A stretch of 64,000 bases of DNA from Alteromonadales bacterium alter-6D02 (GCA_002835545.1 PIZK01000010.1:115306-179305); one strand, 5' to 3'. Numbered from the stretch's first letter, positions 36,182 through 44,611 are shown. A program made the numbers and translations. The notes: generated from the sequence alone by a model not told the origin.

Positions 36182-37387
36182 ATGAACTCTGTGTTACTAC
36201 AATGTTATCAAGCGAAGCTTGCTGAGCAATCACTTGTCCATGATCCCATCCAGCAACAAGCCGTCGAACAACTAGTTCTTCGCGAGCAAGCATTGTTACG
36301 TAATGAGTTGTATCAGGGGTTATATTTACACGGGGAAGTTGGTCGTGGTAAGACATTATTGATGGATATGTTTTATGACGCGCTATCTATCAAGCATAAA
36401 TTACGGCTGCATTTCCACCACTTTATGCATTTGATTCATCAACGCCTTAAAGCCATTCAAGGGCAAGTTAACCCGCTTGATTCTATCGCAAGTGACTTAG
36501 CAAATCAGGCTCGAGTGATTTGTTTTGATGAGTTTTTCGTTAATGACATCGCTGATGCGATGTTATTAGGCGGAATATTTAATGCGCTTCATCGGCATCA
36601 AGTGATGATTATCACCACCTCGAACACTGCTCCTGATGATTTGTACTTAGGTGGACTTGGTCGCGATCGATTTTTGCCGACCATCGCTTTAATCAAACAC
36701 CATTTGTGTTATTTTCCACTTAACGGTGAACTTGATTACCGCACGCAGTTTACCCGTTATCGCTCGGTATTTTTTGAGAGCCAAGATAATCAAACTTCTT
36801 TTACTGAGCATTTAGCGCGGCACAACGTTAGTCATGTGCCTCAACAAATCAATCTTTGCCATCGCCCCCTGTCAATTAAAGGACGGAGTCAGCGCTCGAT
36901 TTGGTTTGATTTTCTGATGTTGTGTGATGGCCCGCGCAGTCAAAACGATTATATCGAGTTGGCTGATCACTACGATTATTTGTTTGTGAGTGACGTAATA
37001 CAGTTAGGTGGTAAAGTTGAACAGCATAAATCCGTCAAAGGCATCGAGGATGGGGATACCAATTATCTAATCACGCCTGCCAGTGATATTGAAGTCGGGC
37101 ACCTTGATGATTGCGCAAGACGTTTTATTGCTTTGGTTGATGAATTTTATGATAGACACAAGCTAATTATCATTGAGAGTCATTGCTCATTGACTGAGTT
37201 ATATCAAGGCGGGCGAGTTGCTAAGGCATTTCTACGCACCCAAAGTCGTTTGTTGGAAATGCAGAGTATTGACTATCAAGATAAAATGATTGGGTATGCT
37301 CAAGACTCGATATCACTATTTAATGTAAAGACCGCTAGTCAAGTTATGACTAACGGTCTGGATGAGTCGACCGCTATAGGATCGTAA
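36182..37387 (+). CDS. ZapE-like AFG1-family ATPase
   Basis: A 401-residue P-loop ATPase. Walker A is LHGEVGRGKTLLMDMFY, Walker B is VICFDEFFVNDI, and further family patterns are LLGGIFNALHRHQV, TTSNTAPDDLY, GRDRFLPTI, and the C-terminal DDCARRFIALVDEFYDR. The family includes ZapE, which associates with the divisome, and mitochondrial Afg1. The reading frame is open to 36113; the ATG at 36182 gives the usual family N-terminus. The usual zapE neighbours rplM and rpsI are not here, so this may be a second family member. An imperfect 11-base hairpin lies within the last codons (37330-37358). Its C-terminal tail is longer and more divergent than E. coli ZapE. Confidence 0.85.
   Translation: MNSVLLQCYQAKLAEQSLVHDPIQQQAVEQLVLREQALLRNELYQGLYLHGEVGRGKTLLMDMFYDALSIKHKLRLHFHHFMHLIHQRLKAIQGQVNPLDSIASDLANQARVICFDEFFVNDIADAMLLGGIFNALHRHQVMIITTSNTAPDDLYLGGLGRDRFLPTIALIKHHLCYFPLNGELDYRTQFTRYRSVFFESQDNQTSFTEHLARHNVSHVPQQINLCHRPLSIKGRSQRSIWFDFLMLCDGPRSQNDYIELADHYDYLFVSDVIQLGGKVEQHKSVKGIEDGDTNYLITPASDIEVGHLDDCARRFIALVDEFYDRHKLIIIESHCSLTELYQGGRVAKAFLRTQSRLLEMQSIDYQDKMIGYAQDSISLFNVKTASQVMTNGLDESTAIGS
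37330..37358. repeat. Imperfect inverted repeat near the end of the ZapE-like gene
   Basis: GACCG-C-TAGTCA pairs with TGACTA-A-CGGTC around AGTTA, eleven pairs and one mismatch. It is inside the coding region, about 30 bases before the stop, with no T-run. Confidence 0.35.
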
Positions 37388-37740
37388 TTTTTTGGGTTTT
37401 GGACTCTAAGCTGATGTCACTGTATGAGCATTGACCGGTTCCTCTCATAAACACGCTATTCGCGATGAGCCAAATTCGAGTGACTTTACTAGCTCCACCG
37501 TTGATGTATTGCTGGTAATCCTCAAACAAGTTTCTATTCTCGCGTAATTTTTCACCCAGTAATTCATGACCACTTCGTTGAACAATGTGAATTTGTTGTT
37601 CGGCACACCGCGGGAGGCGGCAGGCATACTGTGCTTTCACCTTGATTTAGGGTGGGTTGCATCCTATGATGCCCGCATTCATTGATTTTCTCGGCGTTAG
37701 CCGCTAATTGATACACTCTTGATTATTTGAAGGTTTATTT
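37388..37740. other. Gene-free region between the ZapE-like gene and gabD
   Basis: About 350 bases. Minus-strand frames of 88 and 60 codons exist (37374-37640 and 37445-37627) but overlap each other, lack ribosome sites and resemble no family with confidence. The right end must hold the gabD promoter. Confidence 0.4.
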
Positions 37741-39207
37741 ATGCTCAACTTATCTAACCCTGCGTTATTAAAGCAAAGTTCATTTATTAATGGCCAATTT
37801 ATTCAACAAAATGACCGTGATTTATTTGACGTCGTAAACCCTTCGAGTGGCCTCTGTATTAGTCAAGTTGTCAATGCGGGAGGGCTAGAAGCTGAGCAAG
37901 CCGTACTAGCGGCAGATGGTGCGCTAAGCACATGGAGAAAAACTACAGCGGCAACACGTTGTGAGCTTTTAAAGCGGTGGCATCAATTGATTGTCGATAA
38001 TAGCCAAGATTTAGCACGCATTTTAACGGTTGAGCAAGGTAAACCTTTAAATGAAGCGGCCGGTGAAATAGCCTATGGCGCGTCATATATCGACTGGTTT
38101 GCTAATGAAGCAATACGCCAATACGGTGAAACTATCCCAAGTCCAACTTCAATCAATCGTGGTATTGCATTAAGACAACCTGTTGGTGTGGTATGCGCGA
38201 TTACTCCGTGGAACTTTCCGCAAGCGATGATTGCTAGAAAAGCGGCAGCCGCTTTAGCCGCAGGTTGTACTTTTGTGGTCAAACCTTCTGAGTTAACGCC
38301 ACTATCTGCATTAGCGATGGCCTATTTGGCTGAACAAGCGGGCATTCCCGCAGGGGTATTTAACGTGGTGGTTGGTGCAGATGCCCCTGAAATTGGTAAG
38401 GTGTTAACCCAACACCCTTTGGTTCGTAAGTTTAGCTTTACGGGATCAACAGCCGTTGGCAAGCAATTAAATCAACAGTGCGCTGCGACGATTAAACGGG
38501 TGTCGATGGAGCTGGGGGGAAATGCTCCCTTTATTGTCTTTGCCGATGCTGATTTGGATGCGGCTGTTGCTGGCGCAATGGCTTCAAAGTTTCGAAATGC
38601 AGGGCAGACTTGCATTAGTGCTAATCGCTTTATTATTCATGAGTCGGTGAAAGCTGCGTTTATTGATAAGCTACAAAATGAAATGGCAACGTTGGTGATG
38701 GGTGATGGTCTTGAAGCTCAATCGGCTATTGGCCCATTAATCCATCGCCAAGCCGTTGAACGGGTTAGACAACTTGTTGTTTCTGCGATAGAGCAGGGAG
38801 CAAGGCTCCACTGGCAACAATCAGTCAATGATAATCAACAACCGTGTTTTTACCCACCCACCTTGTTAGAACAGGTGGAAAATACAATGACCATTGCTCA
38901 AACTGAGATCTTTGGTCCCGTAGTGACGATTCAAACATTTAGTGATGAAGCACAGGCTATTAGTTTAGCCAATGATACCGACTACGGGCTGGCGGCTTAC
39001 TTTTACGCTCGTGACATTGGCACGATTTGGCGAGTCAGTGAAGCCCTTGATTTTGGCATGGTTGGGGCAAATGAAGGGGCTATCTCAAATGCAAGCGCGC
39101 CATTTGGAGGAGTTAAACAATCGGGCTTTGGCCGGGAGGGTTCAAAGCATGGCCTTGATGATTACAGTGAAATTAAATACGTGTGTTTAGGAGGGCTTGG
39201 AACCTAG
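37741..39207 (+). CDS. gabD: Succinate-semialdehyde dehydrogenase, GabD type
   Basis: A 488-residue aldehyde dehydrogenase that oxidises succinate semialdehyde to succinate with NAD(P)+. The nucleotide site TPWNFPQAMIARKAAAALAAG, the general base E257 in MELGGNAPFIVF and the nucleophile C291 in GQTCISANRF are all present, and the C-terminal SGFGREGSKHGLDDY is typical of the GabD/SSADH group. It would act in GABA or 4-hydroxybutyrate breakdown, but gabT is not nearby, so its substrate supply is uncertain. It is a single gene with a converging msrA downstream. The ATG at 37741 matches the family start. Confidence 0.9.
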   Translation: MLNLSNPALLKQSSFINGQFIQQNDRDLFDVVNPSSGLCISQVVNAGGLEAEQAVLAADGALSTWRKTTAATRCELLKRWHQLIVDNSQDLARILTVEQGKPLNEAAGEIAYGASYIDWFANEAIRQYGETIPSPTSINRGIALRQPVGVVCAITPWNFPQAMIARKAAAALAAGCTFVVKPSELTPLSALAMAYLAEQAGIPAGVFNVVVGADAPEIGKVLTQHPLVRKFSFTGSTAVGKQLNQQCAATIKRVSMELGGNAPFIVFADADLDAAVAGAMASKFRNAGQTCISANRFIIHESVKAAFIDKLQNEMATLVMGDGLEAQSAIGPLIHRQAVERVRQLVVSAIEQGARLHWQQSVNDNQQPCFYPPTLLEQVENTMTIAQTEIFGPVVTIQTFSDEAQAISLANDTDYGLAAYFYARDIGTIWRVSEALDFGMVGANEGAISNASAPFGGVKQSGFGREGSKHGLDDYSEIKYVCLGGLGT

Positions 39208-39210
39208 CTT

Positions 39211-39268
39211 TGAGCCTCAAGTTAGGCTCACTATCACCAGTTGCGAATGGTGCTGGCCATCCGCAACT
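39211..39268. repeat. Two tandem hairpins at the gabD-msrA convergent junction
   Basis: First, TGAGCCT (39211-39217) pairs perfectly with AGGCTCA (39224-39230). Second, AGTTGCG (39239-39245) pairs with CGCAACT (39262-39268), with an inner ATGG/CCAT stem. Neither is followed by a T-run. The arrangement is like that at the ybeL-lnt junction. Confidence 0.5.
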
Positions 39269-39355
39269 TCATTGTGTCAATGCTTATTGCCAAAATGTCG
39301 TCTTTAATCGCTAATGTTGCCCTGAAAAACCTAGATTCGCGCGAGCCATTGACGA

Positions 39356-39829
39356 TTAAATGTGACAGCTACCTAATCCATTTTTAGCGAGGTAATCTTG
39401 ATGATACTCCTCAGCCTTAAAAAAGGTTGTTGCAGGAGTCACTTCCGTCACAATGGTTTTGTCAGCAAAACGTGTTGACTGTGACAACTGCTGAATAAAC
39501 GCTAATGCATCTTGTTGCTGCACCTGATCATGAAAGAATACGGCACTGCGGTATTGTGTACCAACATCGACTCCCTGGCGGTTAAGTTCTGTTGGGTTAT
39601 GATTGTCAAAAAATACAGCTAATAATTGCTGGTATGAGATTTTTTGAGGATCGAAAGTGACCTGAACAACTTCCGCGTGCCCTGTGGTACCTGTGCATAC
39701 TTGTTGATAAGTCGGGTTATCGGTTTCGCCACCCTCATAACCAGATACAGCGTCGATAACACCGTCTTGTTGGCGAAATAGTGCTTCGACCCCCCAGAAA
39801 CAACCACCACCAAATGTTGCTAATTCCAT
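39356..39829 (-). CDS. msrA: MsrA, peptide-methionine (S)-S-oxide reductase
   Basis: A 157-residue cytosolic repair enzyme that reduces methionine-S-sulfoxide, using thioredoxin. The catalytic C10 lies in FGGGCFWGVEALF, and the rest of the family pattern follows: SGYEGG, PTYQQVCTGTTGHAEVVQV, and the TQYRSAVFF region. The C-terminal resolving cysteine is present (GLGSCHI). Start is the ATG at 39829. It is monocistronic and converges with gabD. Confidence 0.95.
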   Translation of the reverse strand: MELATFGGGCFWGVEALFRQQDGVIDAVSGYEGGETDNPTYQQVCTGTTGHAEVVQVTFDPQKISYQQLLAVFFDNHNPTELNRQGVDVGTQYRSAVFFHDQVQQQDALAFIQQLSQSTRFADKTIVTEVTPATTFFKAEEYHQDYLAKNGLGSCHI

Positions 39830-40349
39830 TACTATTACCTCGAACGTTTAGGTGTCTAGAAGTCTATAATTAATTTTCTCTGCGGTAAAGCTTTAATTGA
39901 GCCTGTGAATAATGCTTACACACTGGGCTAGTTACTTTTGATTATAGTCTCAGTAGTTAGCACTGGGGAGGTGGGCTGTGACGAGTTTTAGTTAGTTTTC
40001 GTTATTAATGGCGTGTAACCGTAGTGCTGAAGTACTTAGTGCGTTATTGCAATCGTGTTGGTGCAAGCTCAAAGAATGGCTACTCCAATTAAAACGAAAA
40101 CTAGCAGGGGTCAGAAGTTATAATTGCAGTAATTTCAATAAGATGCTAAGGTTTTTTGAATTAAGCGGCCAGCTATTAGCAAACGATTAGTGTTAATAGG
40201 CTGGTACTAGGGTCGTGTTTTACACGAGTGAATATATAACTGAAGAGCTGGATGCGGCCTTATTCTGACTGAGTTGGGCACGTCCTGCATTGTGCGGGTT
40301 TGGCTCAGTCATGGGGTGCTCGACCGCGATTACATAGACAAAGGGCTTA
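39830..40349. other. Long intergenic region upstream of the HabA/B-like gene
   Basis: About 520 bases with only weak short frames. Its right third is structured: a perfect hairpin TCGTGT/ACACGA at 40213-40227 and a two-level stem at 40266-40311, described separately. The left part must contain the msrA promoter. No decayed gene was recognised. Confidence 0.45.
40213..40311 (+). promoter_or_regulatory. Structured leader upstream of the HabA/B-like gene
   Basis: Hairpin one: TCGTGT and ACACGA around TTT at 40213-40227. Hairpin two: outer stem TGACTGAG (40266-40273) with CTCAGTCA (40304-40311), inner stem CCTGCA (40284-40289) with TGCGGG (40293-40298). The second ends 38 bases before the ATG at 40350. 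This might be a cis-acting RNA, a protein-binding region, or the 3' remnant of an element. No riboswitch class was recognised. Confidence 0.45.
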
Positions 40350-40787
40350 ATGATAGAACTTACACAAAGAGGTGCACAACTCATCTCTATTGGAGTTGTC
40401 TTTTTTCTCGTCGGTTTAATCCAAGGTGCATTGATACCCGCTGTAAAAAATTCTCGGATGGCTCTTTCTGGTCACATGACTGCCGTTCAGTGCGGAATGG
40501 CTCTGGCGATCTTTGGTGTTATCTGGTCGCTGAGTGAGCTGCCTTTATCTTTAGATATTTTTGTCGCTTATGGTTCTGCAGTGGGGTTTATACTGATTTG
40601 GCTGGGAATAACTATTGCGTCTGTAACAGGTGCAAGTAAAGCGCTTTCAATCGCTGGCGCCGGATATTCAGCAACGGTCACTAGCGAATTAACTGTTAAG
40701 ATTATGGTACGTACTGGGTCACTACTATCACTAATCGCCTGTACTTTGTTGGCTTTTGGGTTACTGCCAATACTTTGGTCGTCGTAA
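40350..40787 (+). CDS. Four-helix membrane protein of the hydroxylaminobenzene mutase (HabA/HabB) type
   Basis: A 145-residue protein with four predicted membrane helices (about residues 11-30, 46-64, 72-94 and 119-142). The stretch LIPAVKNSRMALSGHMTAVQ closely follows the ALKNPRMALSAHLEGV-like pattern of hydroxylaminobenzene mutases, and the later ITIASVTGASKALSIAGAG resembles the same family. HabA of Pseudomonas pseudoalcaligenes rearranges hydroxylaminobenzene to 2-aminophenol in nitrobenzene breakdown. No other nitroaromatic genes are nearby, so the native substrate is unknown and the name is by resemblance only. AAGGG lies before the ATG. Confidence 0.65.
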   Translation: MIELTQRGAQLISIGVVFFLVGLIQGALIPAVKNSRMALSGHMTAVQCGMALAIFGVIWSLSELPLSLDIFVAYGSAVGFILIWLGITIASVTGASKALSIAGAGYSATVTSELTVKIMVRTGSLLSLIACTLLAFGLLPILWSS

Positions 40788-40801
40788 TAGTTGTGTAACA
40801 A

Positions 40802-40832
40802 GAATAAGTGTCGCCCAGCCGACATCTTATTC
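40802..40832. repeat. Hairpin downstream of the HabA/B-like gene
   Basis: GAATAAG-TGTCG pairs with CGACA-CTTATTC with a one-base bulge and a six-base loop, 12 pairs in all, 15 bases after the stop codon. It has no T-run, so it is an mRNA-end hairpin rather than a classic terminator. Confidence 0.45.
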
Positions 40833-40942
40833 GGGAGTTGGACAAACCCGACAGCCTTACTTTTATAGTTAATAGTGGAAGTGGCCCAATGATTTGCTCA
40901 TGTTGTGAGTGTTTAGATTAAACGTAAATTAAAGGATTAATG

Positions 40943-41419
40943 ATGAAACAGATATGTGTATTAATGGTTGGCATTTTTGGCTTGTGTGCATGCGCTTCAA
41001 AAAATGCTGTGGTACCGAAAGGGAGCATCAACATCGCTGATCTTGATCTTAAATTTAAAAGTGTACAGATTGATTTAACATCAGATAAGTACAAAGGGGA
41101 TATTGATAAATATTGGCAGCCTGTAAAGAAGACTATCCCGTCACATCCTATGAGTGAAGAAACTTCTAGGCTATCAGGTTGCGTTGAGTTTTTATTTGTG
41201 GTCGATGAGAAAGCTAAAAATATCAAGATCAGCCAAGCGTATCCCGAGGGGGCGTTTGACCACGTAGCGACTCAAACACTAAAAGAATGGCGCTGGACGC
41301 CGACAAGAAAAAATGAACAAAAGCTCCCGGCGCTATTAAAGATTCAGATGGATTTCGTTTCTGACATTTCTGAAAATAAACTAGAGGCGCAACAACATTG
41401 CGGATGGCAACACCCGTAG
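40943..41419 (+). CDS. Lipoprotein with TonB C-terminal-like domain
   Basis: A 158-residue protein starting with a lipoprotein signal (ICVLMVGIFGLCAC, acylated C17). Residues 70-135 resemble the TonB C-terminal fold: SGCVEFLFVVDEKAKNIKI, QAYPEGAFDHVATQTLKEWRW, TPTRKNEQKLPALLKIQMDF. Classical TonB is anchored by a membrane helix in the inner membrane; a lipid-anchored form would be tied to one membrane by its N-terminus and cannot work in the usual way. Without ExbBD or a receptor nearby, its role is unknown. The ATG at 40943 is chosen over 40940 because AAAGGA is then six bases away. Confidence 0.65.
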   Translation: MKQICVLMVGIFGLCACASKNAVVPKGSINIADLDLKFKSVQIDLTSDKYKGDIDKYWQPVKKTIPSHPMSEETSRLSGCVEFLFVVDEKAKNIKISQAYPEGAFDHVATQTLKEWRWTPTRKNEQKLPALLKIQMDFVSDISENKLEAQQHCGWQHP

Positions 41420-41801
41420 CGTCAGAAGTGACTATAGCGTCAATAACTCATTTAAAGTATTTGGCGCTAACCAGTTCATCGTATTCTTTAGCAATGAAAT
41501 TGATTGAATTAGCGGCATTCTTTCCATGAATCACATTGGACGAATATCATGTTTTAACCTCACCCCTCAATATTACCACTGATTCTAATCTTTTGATTTA
41601 ACGTGTTATTTGTAGTAAGTTGTTGCTGCGTCGCATATTGTCGACGCAAGGCGCTGTAGACAATTTTAGTGTAATACATTGTGTGCTTTGTTGATATCTC
41701 CGCTTTATGGCGATCAACACTTAGTCGAGCAACGACAAAAAGCCACTCATTGATTATGGTTAAGTCTCGGGTCTTATTTACCCTTACACGATGGAGATTG
41801 T
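41420..41801. other. Intergenic region between two lipoprotein genes
   Basis: About 380 bases. A short TGCGTCG/CGACGCA hairpin lies at 41627-41648. An 86-codon minus-strand frame (41560-41820) overlaps the next gene's start and has no recognisable product. No repeat or RNA gene is evident. Confidence 0.4.
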
Positions 41802-42128
41802 ATGAAAGGAATCCTTGCACTATTGCTCGTTATTGGCATCTCAGGTTGTGCCTCGAATGATCTTAAGAAAAATGCAGAGACAGCTAACCATGAAAAAAGC
41901 ACTGAAACTAAGAAAGAGGGAGTGCATGTTTTTGACGTTTTTTCTGATGTTGGGGGGTTTAAAAAAGAAGACCTCCTCACTTCTTATAAAGACTGTAAAG
42001 AGTTACTTGCTCAATTGAGAAGCAAAGATATAAAAATTAAATCGATTAAAGAAAAACAAGTGACAATTACTGGGGAGAATGGCTGGGATTTAAGCTACCT
42101 CTTTGAAGCTGGTGGTTGTTTAGACTAA
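41802..42128 (+). CDS. Small hypothetical lipoprotein
   Basis: A 108-residue protein with a typical lipoprotein signal peptide: KGILALLLVIGISGC, lipobox ISGC, followed by ASND. An aspartate two residues after the cysteine is not at the inner-membrane retention position, so sorting to the outer membrane is more likely. The mature part is highly charged (many K and E) and ends with an isolated cysteine (GGCLD). No domain was recognised. A GGAG ribosome site lies 5 bases before the ATG. Confidence 0.65.
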   Translation: MKGILALLLVIGISGCASNDLKKNAETANHEKSTETKKEGVHVFDVFSDVGGFKKEDLLTSYKDCKELLAQLRSKDIKIKSIKEKQVTITGENGWDLSYLFEAGGCLD

Positions 42129-42232
42129 GCCATAAACATTGCGTAAGCGACTGGTTAGAGTCAACAGTACTCACTTTTTTCTTCGCTACGCAGTGTTACA
42201 TTTTTCAACTCAAATTATATAAGGAATTATAA

Positions 42233-42529
42233 TTGAAACCGTATAAAAATATTAAAACGAAACATTTAGGGCTGTTATTATTTTCCGCTAGATGTACTGC
42301 TGTGCTGGGTTTTTTAGCGCTAGGATTGACCTTGATACTATTCATATTTTCTTTTGTGAGTAGTCCTTTGGGTGGTATATCATTGTCTAGTATCAGCTTT
42401 GTCACTGCGATCCCTATGACTATCGGGCTGTTTGGGTGTTCGGGGGTTATGGCAGCTGTTGTTGCATTGGAAGAAGGCTATAGGCAAAGGACTGAACTTT
42501 TATTAGATGCTAAGAGCTCCTCTAATTAA
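42233..42529 (+). CDS. Small membrane protein of unknown function
   Basis: A 98-residue protein with two hydrophobic segments (about residues 20-45 and 52-77) and a short charged tail (LEEGYRQRTELLLDAKSSSN). It appears to start with TTG at 42233, supported by AAGGA eight bases upstream; no closer ATG exists. No family was recognised. The gap to neighbours is about 50-100 bases and its direction matches them, so it may be part of a loose operon with the lipoprotein and hydrolase genes. Confidence 0.5.
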   Translation: MKPYKNIKTKHLGLLLFSARCTAVLGFLALGLTLILFIFSFVSSPLGGISLSSISFVTAIPMTIGLFGCSGVMAAVVALEEGYRQRTELLLDAKSSSN

Positions 42530-42580
42530 TTTACGGGCTCTAGTTTCACGCCAAACAATCGAAAGGATATTTCAACCTTG

Positions 42581-43405
42581 ATGGCTCGTCTATTGTTTAT
42601 AGGTTTGCTTCTGACGTTGACCTATTTTTCGGCAGGCGCTTATCTGCTAGTTAATCAATTACCCGCTTATTTATTTCCAAGCACCGAGTTGACAGTGAAG
42701 TCTACTGAACTTGCTCAGTTTAAAGTGACCGACCCATTCAATAACGAGTTAGTTGTTCGTGAGTATGGCGCTGCTGATGGCCAGTGTATTGTTTTTTTTC
42801 CAGGTCGACATGGCGGTGTTAAACGTTATGAACAGGAGTTAATTACCCCTTTAAACAACCGTCACTTTAAGGTGTTCATGATTAGCTACCCGGGACAAGA
42901 TGGAGCCGCTGGGCATCTAAAGAGTATTTTGCAACTAGTGAACCTGATTGATAACGCCATACTCTCTATTGAAGTCAAGTGCTCGCCGAAAAGAACAATT
43001 TTTTGGGGCCGTTCTTTAGGGGCTACCCTTGCGGCGTACACGGCGCAGCGAGTAACAGTTCGTGGTTTGATTCTTGAGGGAGTCTCACCGTCACTGTCTC
43101 TTGCTGTTGAAAATTTCTTAGGGTCTAAATGGTATTTGACCCCACTAAAACTCTTACCTATTGCTGAACTGTTGCCACATGATTATAAGCTCCAGCATTC
43201 TTTCTCTGCTTTAAATCAAATGCCGATCAATATCTTTCAAGGAACGAATGATTTACAGACTCCTTTAAGTCAATTGCAACAACGTTGGCGTTATGGTGAG
43301 AATGTGTCATTGCACATTGTTAAAGGTGGCAGCCATTCTGATACATACAAACGCTCGTTAAGCGAAATGATGGCGGTTGCAACGCAGATGTTGTCACCCC
43401 AATAG
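42581..43405 (+). CDS. Membrane-anchored alpha/beta hydrolase
   Basis: A 274-residue protein with one N-terminal hydrophobic helix or signal anchor (LLFIGLLLTLTYFSAGAYLLV) and an alpha/beta-hydrolase domain. The nucleophile elbow is GRSLG with S145, the acid residue is probably D in GTNDLQTPL, and the histidine is in GGSHSDT, giving an ordered Ser-Asp-His triad. The oxyanion region is FFPGRHGG. Related bacterial proteins are thioesterase- or esterase-like lipases of unknown substrate. The ATG at 42581 or the TTG three bases earlier could be used; the ribosome site GAAAGGA precedes both. Confidence 0.75.
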   Translation: MARLLFIGLLLTLTYFSAGAYLLVNQLPAYLFPSTELTVKSTELAQFKVTDPFNNELVVREYGAADGQCIVFFPGRHGGVKRYEQELITPLNNRHFKVFMISYPGQDGAAGHLKSILQLVNLIDNAILSIEVKCSPKRTIFWGRSLGATLAAYTAQRVTVRGLILEGVSPSLSLAVENFLGSKWYLTPLKLLPIAELLPHDYKLQHSFSALNQMPINIFQGTNDLQTPLSQLQQRWRYGENVSLHIVKGGSHSDTYKRSLSEMMAVATQMLSPQ

Positions 43406-43566
43406 CTGGTTTAGTGCCTTACTATTTATTAGCCACTGTGCAAAATCGTTCTTTTTGTTATTGTTATACTTTACTGATAAATATTACTTAGCCACAGCAT
43501 TGATAGGTGATGCTTCTTCTAAACGTCTTTTGAAGGAAATCACTTTAGAGTCATAAGGTAGACCGT

Positions 43567-44109
43567 ATGGATAAAGTATTAAAAACGATGATTGATAATA
43601 TGCCAGAGAAAACGGGTAAGGCATTAGGGGAGTGGATTGATATACTCGCAACGAAACATTTTGATAAACATTCAGCCGCTGTAAACTTTTTAAAGACAGA
43701 GTATGGCGTTACTCACGGATTTGCTAATACTATTGTGACCTTGTCTAAGGACGAAGAAGGTTCATCCCAAGACTTAGTGTTTAACCAATATCAAGGTAAA
43801 GAAGCGCTTAAGCCTATTTATGATGTTCTTTTGTCTGAAATAGCAAAGTTTGGTGGTGATGTTGTTATTACGCCCAAAAAAGCGAGCGTCAGTGTGATTA
43901 GAAATAAGCAGTTCGCATTAATCAAACCTGCAACTAAAACTCGAATTGATTTGGGATTGAAGCTTAAGGGTGTACCCATTCAGGGATGCTTAGGAGAGTC
44001 TGGACCTTTTGGTACAATGTGCACACATCGAATACAGCTTAAGTCTGCCTCAGATGTTGATCAAGAGGTCATTGCTTGGCTATTAAGAGCTTATGAAGCA
44101 TCCCTTTAA
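43567..44109 (+). CDS. DUF4287/DUF5655 domain protein
   Basis: A 180-residue soluble protein. Residues 1-65 match the DUF4287 pattern (EKTGKALGEWIDIL, KHFDKHSAAVNFLKTEYGVTHGFANTIV) and residues 85-180 the DUF5655 pattern (YDVLLSEIAKFGGDVVITPKKASVSVIRNKQFALI, then KTRIDLGLKL). Both domains are common in bacteria, often in proteins with poorly known roles; the second is sometimes linked to nucleic-acid-related proteins, but no catalytic residue is apparent. It is followed 22 bases later by the DM13 gene on the same strand. Confidence 0.75.
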   Translation: MDKVLKTMIDNMPEKTGKALGEWIDILATKHFDKHSAAVNFLKTEYGVTHGFANTIVTLSKDEEGSSQDLVFNQYQGKEALKPIYDVLLSEIAKFGGDVVITPKKASVSVIRNKQFALIKPATKTRIDLGLKLKGVPIQGCLGESGPFGTMCTHRIQLKSASDVDQEVIAWLLRAYEASL

Positions 44110-44131
44110 GGGATAGTAAGGAAAAAGAACG

Positions 44132-44611
44132 ATGATGAAACTACGTTTGGTTGTACTATTGATTATCACTCATGTTGCTGTGGGGCTGTTTGGTTTTGCG
44201 GTTGGTATCTATACGTTACCAATATTGACCGCACCCGTATCACCGACCAACAGTGAAGTTCAAGAAATGTCGCTTCAGGCTAATTTTAGCGCAGATTTTG
44301 TTACTGATTTAGCCGATAGCGATGCCTTGCATTGGGGCGAGGGGCAAGTCTCAATTGGGAATACACACATTTCATTTGAAGGTCAGCTCGCTCCCGGCCC
44401 TGACTATAAGTTATATCTGTCACCAGAGTTTGTTGAAACGGAAGCTGATTTTGAACGACTTAAGTCATTAATGGTGCTGGTGGGCGATGTCAACACCTTT
44501 GAAAACTTTGTGGTTAAGCTAGACTCTGCGATTGAGCCGAATCAATATAATACTGTTGTAATATGGTGTGAAACATTCGGTGAGTTTATCACCTCTGCTC
44601 AATACCGTTAA
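44132..44611 (+). CDS. DM13-domain protein, membrane-anchored
   Basis: A 159-residue protein with one N-terminal hydrophobic segment (about residues 5-30) and a DM13 domain in the rest. Typical features are LHWGEGQVSIG, APGPDYKLYLSP, VLVGDVNTFENFVV, and the C-terminal VVIWCETFGEFITSAQYR with its single conserved cysteine. DM13 is proposed to be a redox or electron-transfer domain based on its cysteine and structure prediction. The domain would lie in the periplasm. It is 22 bases after the DUF4287 gene, so the two are co-transcribed. Confidence 0.75.
   Translation: MMKLRLVVLLIITHVAVGLFGFAVGIYTLPILTAPVSPTNSEVQEMSLQANFSADFVTDLADSDALHWGEGQVSIGNTHISFEGQLAPGPDYKLYLSPEFVETEADFERLKSLMVLVGDVNTFENFVVKLDSAIEPNQYNTVVIWCETFGEFITSAQYR

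Noticed and set aside
37374-37640. Minus-strand frame of 88 codons with a faint resemblance to a REP-associated transposase start (IHIVQR)
   Set aside because: The similarity is only a few residues, the frame overlaps the end of the ZapE-like gene, and a second overlapping frame competes with it. No terminal repeats were seen.
40008-40537. Two plus-strand frames of 60 and 87 codons upstream of and across the HabA/B-like gene
   Set aside because: They are cysteine- and arginine-rich out-of-frame readings; one overlaps the supported gene, and neither has a ribosome site.
41560-41820. Minus-strand 86-codon frame between the two lipoprotein genes
   Set aside because: No ribosome site, no recognisable family, and it overlaps the start of the supported lipoprotein gene.
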